A stretch of 12,374 nucleotides of DNA from Chloroflexota bacterium (GTDB taxonomy: Bacteria; Chloroflexota; UBA6077; FW602-bin22; JACQUS01), in the NCBI GenBank assembly GCA_016210125.1, contig JACQUS010000315.1, positions 1 to 12,374 on the forward strand, given 5' to 3'. The notes beneath the pieces are model-generated. The model was not told the origin of the DNA and searched no databases. It saw only the letters and a program-made list of their open reading frames with translations. The translations under genes were made by a program, and so were the position numbers. Shown piece after piece: positions 6,114 to 12,033 of the stretch (position 1 is its first letter; the number at the start of each line of letters is the position of its first letter).

Positions 6114-6875
6114 TCACAGGAACCAATACGTAAATGTGTCGTTCAGTCCGGCGAGCACGAACACCACCGCGGCGGCCGGCCGAAGCCACGCGCCGAGCCG
6201 CCGTGCTCCTGCGAGGTAGCCCTTCGTCGTGCCGACTCTGAGCGCTAACACGCCGGCCAGAGCGAGCAGCGGCAGCGTTGCGCCCAGTGCGAACAGCGCG
6301 GGATAGACGACGCCGGCCGGCGACCGCAAGGCCAGCGGGATGGTCAGCCCGAAGAAGAGCAGGAAGAGGGTCGGGCAGAAGGCGAAGGAGAACGCGACCC
6401 CGAGCAGGAAGGCGCCCACGGTACCGGAACCGGCGTGTGTCTCCAGCCAGCCGGCGATGCCCGACCCAAGGGTGAAGCGCAGCGGCAACAGTCCCGGCAT
6501 GTGGAGGCCGAGCACGACCATCAGCGGGCCAAGCGCCTTGCGCGTAACGACGATGGCCGGGATCGAGCCCTGCGCAAGCTGCTGGCCGGCGAGGATCACC
6601 GCCACCCCGAGCAGCGTGTAGACGAGCGCCTTGCCGAGCAGATACGCGAGCGCACTGCACGCGACCGCGCGGCGGTCGCCGGCTCGGCGGGCGATGTACG
6701 CCAACGCACTGGCGTTCGTCGTAAGCTGACACGGGGCAGTCGTCCCGATGAGGCCGAAGAGGAGCGCGCCGGCGAGTGGCACGTCGAGGCTCTGGGCGAG
6801 CGTGCTCAGCGATCCTGCCACCGTCGCGTTGAGCGTACTCAGAAGCGCATACCAACTCGCGGCCAGCTCGCGCAT
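6114..6875 (-). CDS. CcdA/DsbD-like membrane protein (thiol-redox or cytochrome c biogenesis type)
   Basis: This 253-residue protein has about six to seven membrane helices. The first helix of the core carries TTAPCQLTTNASALAYIARR (C49) and the fourth FSFAFCPTLFLLFFG (C167). The paired cysteines, each next to proline (APC and FCP), and the two-fold repeated layout fit the CcdA/DsbD transmembrane family. In that family such cysteines carry reducing equivalents across the membrane to apocytochrome c or other periplasmic thiols. A third cysteine is C73. The alternative is a related UreH/TauE-like transporter. The ATG is 3 bases after the M56 protease stop, so it is translationally coupled as the last gene of the operon. 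It meets ctaAB tail to tail with only 12 bases between. Redox partner roles for the neighbouring Sco protein or c-type hemes are plausible inferences. Confidence 0.75.
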   Translation of the reverse strand: MRELAASWYALLSTLNATVAGSLSTLAQSLDVPLAGALLFGLIGTTAPCQLTTNASALAYIARRAGDRRAVACSALAYLLGKALVYTLLGVAVILAGQQLAQGSIPAIVVTRKALGPLMVVLGLHMPGLLPLRFTLGSGIAGWLETHAGSGTVGAFLLGVAFSFAFCPTLFLLFFGLTIPLALRSPAGVVYPALFALGATLPLLALAGVLALRVGTTKGYLAGARRLGAWLRPAAAVVFVLAGLNDTFTYWFL

Positions 6876-6878
6876 CTG

Positions 6879-7871
6879 TCAGAGCAGCTTCCAAAATAGT
6901 GAGGCGGGACCACAACCCATCGGCGCGAGCATCACGGCGACGTTTGCCGCCTCGGCTGTCAGCAAGCTCATCAGTCCAATGGCACCGGCGCGGAGCGCTG
7001 TCCCACCCACGTCGAAGCGGCCCCCGCCGTTGCCCTCGTCCAGAGCTGGCCTAGGTGCTGCGAGGAGGCGCGCGATGCGCATCTCGATCAGTGCCGCAGC
7101 GCCAGTAAACGGCTGCGCCGTCCGCAGCGTCGGGCCGGCGGAAGCATCGTGCCAGGCCTTGGCCAGTGCGCTGGCCAGCGCCAACGGGCGCTGCGTCACG
7201 GCCACGGCGCGGTCGTCGCAGGCCACCTCCTTCTCGCGCTGAAGCTGGCGGTAGGCGGCCCAGGTCGTCGGGAGGTAGAAGAAGCCATCGCGGAGCACGG
7301 TCGCCAGCCAGACCACCATATAATCGCGACGGTCGATGTGGCCGAGTTCGTGAGCCAGCACGGCCGCGAGCTCGCCGCGGTCGAGATGCTCGACCATCCA
7401 GGTCGAGAGCAGGATCCTCGGCCGTCGGAGGCCGTAGGTGAGTGCCAGTGGGCGGTTGAGCGTGCACAGCAGCACACTTGTCCGCGCTGCGCCGATCTGC
7501 TCCGCAAGGCGGTCGGCTACGCTCTGTATCTCCAGGTTTGCTGGCAGGCTCTTGCTTCCTAAGACGCGCTCCAACAGCACGACGCGCACCAGACCTAAGC
7601 CGAGCCCGCCCAGCGCTATGAGTCCGAGCCCGAGAGGCAGCGCCATACCTAGCGCGTAGTCCCACGAGGGCGCTCCGAGAAAGCACGTTCGACCGGCGAA
7701 GTGATGCAGAGCGGCGAGCCCTAGCGTCAGGCTGATGGCCGGCGCTGCCAAGACCGCGAGCTGCACCGCGCGCCTCTGGGACCAGTCGGCGACGCCCCGC
7801 TGCACGGCGAGCGCCACGTAGCCGCCAAGCACGGCGAGCGCCAGGCTGGAGAGGCTGAGCAGCACGTGCAC
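6879..7871 (-). CDS. M56-family membrane zinc peptidase (BlaR1/MecR1-like, no sensor domain)
   Basis: This 330-residue protein has membrane helices at about 3-24, 36-57 and 74-101, then a cytoplasmic zinc protease domain with H174-E-L-G-H178 and a downstream EKEVACDD segment (213-220) likely supplying the glutamate ligand; a last helix lies at about 293-315. BlaR1 and MecR1 have the same core plus a large extracellular penicillin-binding sensor, which is absent here, so beta-lactam sensing is not indicated. Family members cleave or trigger cleavage of the cognate BlaI repressor. Cysteines C63, C136, C218 and C320 could allow a redox signal, but this is speculative. The GTG start shares its first G with the TAG stop of the repressor gene (TAGTG). 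The signal it responds to is unknown. Confidence 0.88.
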   Translation of the reverse strand: MHVLLSLSSLALAVLGGYVALAVQRGVADWSQRRAVQLAVLAAPAISLTLGLAALHHFAGRTCFLGAPSWDYALGMALPLGLGLIALGGLGLGLVRVVLLERVLGSKSLPANLEIQSVADRLAEQIGAARTSVLLCTLNRPLALTYGLRRPRILLSTWMVEHLDRGELAAVLAHELGHIDRRDYMVVWLATVLRDGFFYLPTTWAAYRQLQREKEVACDDRAVAVTQRPLALASALAKAWHDASAGPTLRTAQPFTGAAALIEMRIARLLAAPRPALDEGNGGGRFDVGGTALRAGAIGLMSLLTAEAANVAVMLAPMGCGPASLFWKLL

Positions 7872-8341
7872 TAGTGGGCCTCCTCCGCGGCGCGCCGGCG
7901 AGCGATCTCGTCTAGCAGCTCGCGTGCCTTGGATGCCGCGCGCGGATCCGCCAGTTCGTCCAGGGTTGCGAGCGTGACCCCCGCGAAGCTGACCAGCAGG
8001 TCTTCCAGGATGCGGCTGACGAAGCCAGAAATGAACTCCTCCCGTGTGAGCTTCGGATAGTAGACGTACGCCTGCTCGGCTTTCTCGACGCGCAGCAGCT
8101 TTTTTCTTGCCAGGCGCGCCATCGTGTTCATGACGGTCGTGTAGGCGATGCTCCGGTGCTCGTAAAGCGCCTCAAAGACATCGCGAACCGTCGTTCCTCG
8201 ATCGGCGGGCCGCGCCCAGATGAGCTCCATGATCTCGGCCTCGAGGTCGCCGAGCACCTTGCGAATACCTGGGCGATCAGGCCGAAATACGTTGACGTCG
8301 GGCCCAGGAGCTACGGCTCGTTTGTGCGCTTCATCGGTCAT
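7871..8341 (-). CDS. BlaI/MecI/CopY-family transcriptional repressor
   Basis: This 156-residue protein has an extended N-terminus of about 25 residues, a winged-helix domain (about 27-97) with LGDLEAEIMELIWARP, TVRDVFEAL, the recognition-helix region IAYTTVMNTMARLARKKLL, and the wing KAEQAYVYYP, then a helical dimerisation tail. Members bind dyads containing TACTA or TACA half-sites and are removed by proteolysis (BlaI, MecI) or Cu(I) (CopY). There is no cysteine anywhere in it, so the CopY-type CxCx4CxC copper site is absent; proteolysis by the adjacent M56 protein is the likelier off-switch. The ATG overlaps the upstream stop as ATGA. A probable operator for it is at 9450-9466 in the divergent promoter region. 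Confidence 0.92.
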   Translation of the reverse strand: MTDEAHKRAVAPGPDVNVFRPDRPGIRKVLGDLEAEIMELIWARPADRGTTVRDVFEALYEHRSIAYTTVMNTMARLARKKLLRVEKAEQAYVYYPKLTREEFISGFVSRILEDLLVSFAGVTLATLDELADPRAASKARELLDEIARRRAAEEAH

Positions 8342-9303
8342 CGGCGCGTGCCCCAGGTCGCGCCGCCGTCCTCGCTGCGGTAGACGAGCCCGCGAGCATC
8401 TTTCACCGCGATGGCCAGAAGAGCGCCAGGGCGGACTGGGCTGATGGCTAGGGCGACGACGTTATCGGCCGGAAACGGCAGCTTGCGCCAGGTGTCGCCG
8501 CCGTCCGTGCTCCTGTAGAGACCTCCGTCGGTGCCAGCGTACACCGTCTCCCGCGCCAGCGGATCAACCGCAAGCGCCATGGCCGCACGCGCGCTCAGGC
8601 TGCCCACGGGCGACCAGCTTCGACCACCGTCAGCGCTCCGCAATAGGCCAGAGCGCATGCCCCCGGCGTAGAGTGTCTCGGGACTACCACCTGCTGCCAC
8701 CAGCGCCATAAGGTCGCTCGGCAGTCGGTCGCTGAGCCTCGTCCATGTGCCACCGGCGCCGGCGGTCGCGAAGAGGCCGTGGCCGAGGACGAATGCATAC
8801 AGCCGGCGCTGGTCGTCCAGACTCACGGCAAAGCCGTGAAGGTCCGTGCCGGGCAGGTTGTGCACCATCGGCTGCCAGGAGGCGCCGCCGTCCACGCTCA
8901 CCTGGAGCACGTTGTGCCCGGCGAGGAAGATGCGGCGAGGATCGGCGCGATTCACGGCGAGGCTCATTGCGTCGAAGTTCGGCCGGTCGATGAGCGTACG
9001 CCACGTCCTACCACCGTCATCGCTGCGCATGACGCCGTTGTGGTGCCCAAAAAAGACGACGTGTGGATCGCCAGTGCTGAAAGCGAGGGCATGAAAGTCC
9101 ATGGTCCGCAAAACGGCGATGGCGCCATCACGAGCGTCGTCACGCGCATCGAGGAGTCGCCATGCCGCTGCGACGGCCACCACGACGAGGAGCAATCCGA
9201 GCACCAGCAGGCGCCACGGCGTCGTACGGTGGTGCTGCTTCGCCGGCTGCTGACGTGTGAAAGGCGCGTCTCTAAGACGCTTCGCTCTCGTTCGATCCGC
9301 CAA
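8338..9303 (-). CDS. Membrane-anchored BNR/Asp-box beta-propeller protein
   Basis: This 321-residue protein has a basic N-terminus (1-30), one membrane anchor (about 31-49, RLLVLGLLLVVVAVAAAWRL), then a propeller outside the membrane. Asp-box motifs (SxDGGxxW) occur at 94-101, 136-143, 223-230, 265-272 and 310-317, with a degenerate copy at 180-187; the spacing of about 43 residues predicts six blades. Such proteins are often labelled sialidase-like or glycosyl hydrolase, but no catalytic residues of those enzymes are apparent. The opening DFHALAFSTGDPHVVFFGHHNG resembles a propeller family common in respiratory or metal gene clusters. The frame is open far upstream, across the opposite gene. 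I chose TTG 9303 because GGGGAGG (9310-9316) lies 6 bases before it and the proposed promoter lies upstream at about 9433-9461. It is the first gene of the operon; its function is unknown. Confidence 0.8.
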   Translation of the reverse strand: MADRTRAKRLRDAPFTRQQPAKQHHRTTPWRLLVLGLLLVVVAVAAAWRLLDARDDARDGAIAVLRTMDFHALAFSTGDPHVVFFGHHNGVMRSDDGGRTWRTLIDRPNFDAMSLAVNRADPRRIFLAGHNVLQVSVDGGASWQPMVHNLPGTDLHGFAVSLDDQRRLYAFVLGHGLFATAGAGGTWTRLSDRLPSDLMALVAAGGSPETLYAGGMRSGLLRSADGGRSWSPVGSLSARAAMALAVDPLARETVYAGTDGGLYRSTDGGDTWRKLPFPADNVVALAISPVRPGALLAIAVKDARGLVYRSEDGGATWGTRR

Positions 9304-9359
9304 CCTTAGCCTCCCCACCGACGCTGTCGTCGCCGGCGGAATGCACCGTCGCTCGCGCC

Positions 9360-9395
9360 CTTGTGGCGGTCCTTGTGGCGGCCCTCGTGCCGCTC
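9360..9395. repeat. Three tandem 12-bp units in the leader
   Basis: CTTGTGGCGGTC (9360-9371), CTTGTGGCGGCC (9372-9383) and the diverged CTCGTGCCGCTC (9384-9395) form a short tandem array. It lies in the transcribed leader of the leftward operon, if the proposed promoter is correct, and runs into the 16-base palindrome. Confidence 0.6.
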
Positions 9396-9403
9396 GAGCG
9401 GCA
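9388..9403. promoter_or_regulatory. Perfect 16-bp palindrome in leader of the leftward operon
   Basis: TGCCGCTCGAGCGGCA is perfectly self-complementary. It lies about 20-40 bases downstream of the start point expected from the leftward promoter (-10 at 9433-9438), and 85 bases before the TTG start codon at 9303. It could be a protein-binding dyad or an mRNA hairpin in the 5' leader. It is unlike the TACTAT dyad, so it would involve a different factor, if any. Confidence 0.45.
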
Positions 9404-9426
9404 TCGCTGCCCGCTGGCTCGTGTCT

Positions 9427-9455
9427 TGCTCCAGTATACACGCGCATGGTACTAT
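9427..9455 (+). promoter_or_regulatory. Rightward promoter for cytochrome c-sco-ctaM operon
   Basis: TTGCTC (9427-9432) and TACTAT (9450-9455) are separated by 17 bases, and TG at 9447-9448 gives an extended -10 (TGgTACTAT). This fits a housekeeping sigma factor. Initiation near 9462 would give a leader of about 70 bases before the TTG at 9530. The -10 is itself the left half of the inverted repeat at 9450-9466. Confidence 0.55.
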
Positions 9456-9461
9456 CGGCAA
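9433..9461 (-). promoter_or_regulatory. Leftward promoter for propeller-blaI-M56-ccdA operon
   Basis: On the - strand TTGCCG (9461-9456) and TATACT (9438-9433) are 17 bases apart, a good housekeeping-type promoter. Initiation would be near 9426, leaving a leader of about 120 bases to the TTG at 9303. The -35 overlaps the spacer and right half of the shared dyad, so a repressor bound there would block both directions. Confidence 0.55.
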
Positions 9462-9466
9462 TAGTA
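9450..9466. promoter_or_regulatory. Probable BlaI-family operator shared by divergent promoters
   Basis: TACTATcggcaATAGTA is an inverted repeat with perfect 6-base arms and a 5-base spacer. Operators of the BlaI/MecI family have TACTA or TACA half-sites arranged as a dyad, and this site lies upstream of a blaI-like gene. It overlaps the rightward -10 and the leftward -35. It is the only such dyad I noticed in an intergenic part of the window. Confidence 0.6.
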
Positions 9467-9529
9467 GATCGTGTGCGTAAGCTCGGCTTTTCAGCTTGAC
9501 GGGTCGTGGGGCGAAACTGGAGGCAGGCA

Positions 9530-9994
9530 TTGGTATTTGCCGATGTCCCGGCGCGGCTTGCCGGTGTCGTCCTGGGACTTGCCGTGCTCACGCTGGCCAC
9601 AATCGCCGGCTGCGCCGTGTTCCGACCGGATGAGCCGCAGGTTCCTTCGCGAGAGCTGGAGCGCGGCGCGGAGCTGTATGGTGCCCACTGCCAGGCCTGC
9701 CACGGTGGGGCGACAGGCGGGAGTATGATGGACATCCCGCCGCCGCACAACGCCGAGGGGCACACCTGGCACCACCCCGACTGCCAGCTCGTCGAGGTCG
9801 TGCTCAGCGGCTCGGGTGAGATGGGCGAGATGATGCGGCGCATGATGCGCGTGCCTGAGAGCGCGCCGCGCATGCCGGCGTTCGGCGGCACGCTCAGCGA
9901 CGATGACGTCGTGGCCATCCTGGCCTACGTCAAGACATGGTGGACGGCGGAGCAGCGCGCCGCCCAGGCGCAAGTCACGCGGCAGCGCTGCTGA
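9530..9994 (+). CDS. Cytochrome c lipoprotein, mono-heme
   Basis: This 154-residue protein has a lipoprotein signal ending in the lipobox IAGC, so C28 is the likely lipidated residue and the protein would be anchored on the outer face of the membrane. The heme motif is CQACH (54-58) and the axial methionine is probably M115 in RMPAFGGTLSDDDVVAILAYVK. The middle is rich in histidine and methionine (DIPPPHNAEGHTWHHPDC, then GEMGEMMRRMMR), unlike a plain electron-transfer cytochrome and possibly metal-binding. The start is TTG 9530: GGAGG (9519-9523) is 6 bases upstream, whereas an earlier in-frame GTG at 9506 would put that site inside the gene. It is the first gene of the operon with sco and ctaM, and probably donates electrons to the oxidase or serves copper delivery. 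Confidence 0.9.
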   Translation: MVFADVPARLAGVVLGLAVLTLATIAGCAVFRPDEPQVPSRELERGAELYGAHCQACHGGATGGSMMDIPPPHNAEGHTWHHPDCQLVEVVLSGSGEMGEMMRRMMRVPESAPRMPAFGGTLSDDDVVAILAYVKTWWTAEQRAAQAQVTRQRC

Positions 9995-10078
9995 GAGCGG
10001 CGCGGTGGCGGCCGGCTGTGGTAAGGTCTGCCTGTGCGGGATCGCGTTGTAGACCATCAGACGAGCGAGGAAGCGCGC

Positions 10079-10783
10079 ATGGAACGGCCCGTCGCCGATG
10101 AGCCTACGCCGGCGGGCGCGCCGCGCGGCCGGCGTAGCCCGATGCTGCTGCTTGGCCTGGCGCTCCTGCCGCTGGCGATCCTGGCCGGCGTGCTCTGGGC
10201 GCAGAGCACGGCCGGCGCGCCGGCGCTGCCCGTGCTCTGGCCGGCCCCGGCGTTCGCTCTGCGCGACCAGCACGACCGCGCGCTCAGCGACGCCGATCTG
10301 CGCAGGCGTGTCGTCGTCGCCAACTTCATCTTCACGCGCTGCACCGACATCTGCCCGATCTACCTCACGCCGAAGATGCGCCAGGTGCAGCGCGCGCTCG
10401 CGGAGCGCGGGCTGGACGAGCGGCAGGTGATGCTGCTCTCGTTCAGCGTCGACCCGGAGCACGACACGCCGGCCGTCCTGGCCTCCTACGGCGAGCGCTT
10501 CGGCGCCGATGGCCGCACCTGGCGCTTCCTGACCGGCCCGCTGCCGGCGATGGAGCTGGTCGCCGCCGGCTTCAAGGTCGCGATGGAGCGCGTCGCGCCG
10601 CCGTCGCACAGCCACGGCGAGGCGGCTGGGGCCGGGCCGCCGACGATCGCCCACAGCGGACGCTTCTTCGTGCTCGACGGCCGCTGGCGCGTGCGCGCGC
10701 TGCACCTGGCCGAGGACGTCGAGCCGGCGACGATCGTCCGCGATGCCGAGGCACTGGTCCGCGAGGAGGGCACAGGTCGATGA
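10079..10783 (+). CDS. sco1: Sco1/SenC/PrrC-family copper chaperone for CuA assembly
   Basis: This 234-residue protein has a short cytoplasmic N-terminus, one membrane anchor (about 22-41) and a thioredoxin-fold domain facing out. The copper/thiol site is complete: C88 and C92 in FTRCTDICP and H192 in HSGRFFVLD. Other family marks are DFSVDPE-like SFSVDPEHDTPAVL (121-134) and the WRFLTG strand. Such proteins reduce and metallate the CuA site of CoxB. A short insertion before H192 contains SHSHGE, perhaps an extra metal-binding patch. ATG 10079 is chosen because GAGGAA (10067-10072) lies 6 bases upstream; an in-frame GTG at 10034 is less likely. The stop overlaps ctaM as ATGA. CcdA-like and cytochrome neighbours fit a copper/heme assembly module. 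Confidence 0.94.
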   Translation: MERPVADEPTPAGAPRGRRSPMLLLGLALLPLAILAGVLWAQSTAGAPALPVLWPAPAFALRDQHDRALSDADLRRRVVVANFIFTRCTDICPIYLTPKMRQVQRALAERGLDERQVMLLSFSVDPEHDTPAVLASYGERFGADGRTWRFLTGPLPAMELVAAGFKVAMERVAPPSHSHGEAAGAGPPTIAHSGRFFVLDGRWRVRALHLAEDVEPATIVRDAEALVREEGTGR

Positions 10784-11211
10784 TTGGTGGGCCAACGCCG
10801 TTGTGGGTGGCGGCGTTCAACACGACGCTCATCGTCGTCAGCGGCGCATTTCTGGCGATGGGCTACAGCTTCATCCGCCGCAAGCGCATCGCGGCGCATC
10901 GCCGCAGCATGCTGACGGCGGCGGCCTTCGCCGCGCTATTCCTCGTCGTCTACGTCGCACGGGCGCTGCTCTTCGAGGGCAAGCTCTTCGCCGGCGAGGG
11001 GCTGTGGCGGGCGGTGTACCTGGCGATCTTGGGCTCGCACATCGTGCTGGCCATCGCCATCGCGCCGCTCGTGCTGGTCACGCTGCGGCGCGCGCTGCGT
11101 GGCGACTACCTGCGCCACCGCCCGATCGCCCGCGTGACACTGCCCCTCTGGGCCTACGTCGTCGTCACTGGCTGGGTCATCTTCTGGTTCCTCTACGTCG
11201 GCCCATCGTGA
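10780..11211 (+). CDS. ctaM: DUF420 membrane protein, CtaM/YozB-like oxidase assembly factor
   Basis: The product has 143 residues with four membrane helices (about 8-31, 44-64, 78-103 and 119-140). It matches the DUF420 pattern: FIRRKRIAAHRRSML after helix 1, VVYVARALLFEG, a central GSHIVLAI, and the HRPIARVTLPLWAYVVVTGWVIFW end. The conserved histidines H40, H87 and H113 could bind heme or copper. In Firmicutes the family member CtaM (YozB) is needed to make active aa3-type oxidase, and its position after sco here agrees. The ATG overlaps the sco stop by 4 bases, so translation is coupled. The symbol is by family resemblance. Confidence 0.85.
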   Translation: MIGGPTPLWVAAFNTTLIVVSGAFLAMGYSFIRRKRIAAHRRSMLTAAAFAALFLVVYVARALLFEGKLFAGEGLWRAVYLAILGSHIVLAIAIAPLVLVTLRRALRGDYLRHRPIARVTLPLWAYVVVTGWVIFWFLYVGPS

Positions 11212-11338
11212 GCCGGGTCGCTAGGCCGCGCCGAGCCGCGAGCATCGGGGAGGAACATGGCCGGGTGCCTCGCCCGCTGGGTGCCGCTCGGCCGCCGGCC
11301 GGAGAGGGGGAGGTGGTTTCGCCCAGTGGGAGAATCCA

Positions 11339-11391
11339 AAGGGGGCGCATACCCCTTCGGAAGTGATACCGATTCCGCGCGCATACTTCCG
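11339..11391. other. Two adjacent hairpins downstream of ctaM
   Basis: AAGGGG (11339-11344) pairs with CCCCTT (11352-11357) around 7 bases, and directly after it CGGAAGT (11358-11364) pairs with ACTTCCG (11385-11391). They lie in the noncoding stretch 11212-11507 (296 bases) that separates ctaM from the oppositely oriented CopD-like gene. Neither has a U-tract. Apart from these and the hairpins below I see nothing coding there. Confidence 0.4.
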
Positions 11392-11414
11392 CATTGGGAC
11401 GGGACGACGGGGAG

Positions 11415-11455
11415 TGCAGAGATCGCCCAAGGCGACCTCTGCACCAGCCTTTTTT
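11415..11455 (+). terminator. Probable intrinsic terminator of the cytochrome c-sco-ctaM operon
   Basis: TGCAGAGATCGCC (11415-11427) pairs with GGCGACCTCTGCA (11431-11443), 12 of 13 positions, around a 3-base CAA loop. A run of six T follows at 11450-11455, 6 bases after the stem. The stem is very stable; the gap before the T-run is longer than ideal, so efficiency is uncertain. It is about 200 bases past the ctaM stop. Confidence 0.6.
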
Positions 11456-11485
11456 GGGGGTGGGGCGGGGCCGATCGCGCGGACC

Positions 11486-11506
11486 CTCTCCGCGCTGCGC
11501 GGAGAG
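11486..11506 (-). terminator. GC-rich hairpin just after the CopD-like gene
   Basis: CTCTCCGCG (11486-11494) and CGCGGAGAG (11498-11506) form a perfect 9-bp stem with a 3-base loop, beginning 1 base after the TAA stop of the leftward gene. No T-run follows on that strand, so it may act as a transcription pause or mRNA 3'-end protection, not as a full intrinsic terminator. Confidence 0.4.
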
Positions 11507-11507
11507 C

Positions 11508-11939
11508 TTACGAGCCATACACGGCGCGCAGCAGCGGCGCGAGCAGCAGGATGAGCACGCCAAGCACGAGGAGCACTGCGGCGCGAGCATCGCTGGGCCG
11601 CCGCCGCACGCCAGGGCGGCCGAACTCCCAGGCGATGACGAACATCACGAGCGCGGCGGCGATCTTCAGCGCCAGCAGGCCGGCGTAGAGGACGTTGCCG
11701 CGGCCGTCCGCCAGGCGGTCGAAGGTCAGCAGCGCGCCGGTGACGAGTAGGACCGGGATGCACAGCCGCACCAGGTGGCCGAACTCGCGGCCCACCGCGC
11801 TGCCCACCGCCGGCGGTGCCGTGCCGGCGCGGAGCGCCGGCCGCAGCGCGACGAGATAGAACAGGCTGCCACCGACCCAGGCCGTCGCGGCGAGCAGGTG
11901 CAGCCAGCGCAGTAGCACGCGCAGCGCCTCGAGCATCGC
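11508..11939 (-). CDS. CopD-like integral membrane protein
   Basis: The product has 143 residues from the ATG at 11939 (146 from a GTG at 11948) and four membrane helices. The start LRVLLRWLHLLAATAWVGGSLFYLVALRPAL is the hallmark of the CopD family (copper resistance D) and related heme- or copper-associated membrane proteins; the histidine in WLHLL and the later GALLTFDRL and LKIAAALVMFVIAWEFGR also fit. CopD proteins act with CopC in copper import, or occur alone near oxidase genes. GGAGAG (11949-11954 region on the - strand) is about 11 bases before the ATG but only 1 base before the GTG, which favours the ATG. Nearness to sco and ctaM suggests a role in copper supply, by inference. Confidence 0.75.
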   Translation of the reverse strand, partial: AMLEALRVLLRWLHLLAATAWVGGSLFYLVALRPALRAGTAPPAVGSAVGREFGHLVRLCIPVLLVTGALLTFDRLADGRGNVLYAGLLALKIAAALVMFVIAWEFGRPGVRRRPSDARAAVLLVLGVLILLLAPLLRAVYGS

Positions 11940-12033
11940 GCCGTCCACGCTCTCTCCGCATGTCGCACATTTCTACGAAAGGTGACTCGTGCCTCGAGTA
12001 CGCGACGCTGAGCAAGCGAACGTGTGGGCGCTC

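Noticed and set aside
6879..7871. Beta-lactam resistance sensor BlaR1
   Set aside because: There is no penicillin-binding sensor domain and no beta-lactamase gene nearby.
7871..8341. CopY-type copper-sensing repressor
   Set aside because: The protein has no cysteines, so the copper-binding motif is absent; only the general BlaI family is supported.
8338..9303. Sialidase or other glycosidase
   Set aside because: Only Asp-box repeats are visible; these are structural, and no arginine triad or catalytic residues of sialidases can be identified.
9304..9918. Long leftward extension of the propeller reading frame
   Set aside because: It runs antisense through the cytochrome c gene and across the promoter region, gives a low-complexity arginine-rich peptide, and a well-placed TTG with GGGGAGG exists at 9303.
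11177..11590. Leftward open frame across the terminator region
   Set aside because: Its sequence is cysteine/arginine-rich without pattern, covers strong hairpins, and overlaps both flanking genes.
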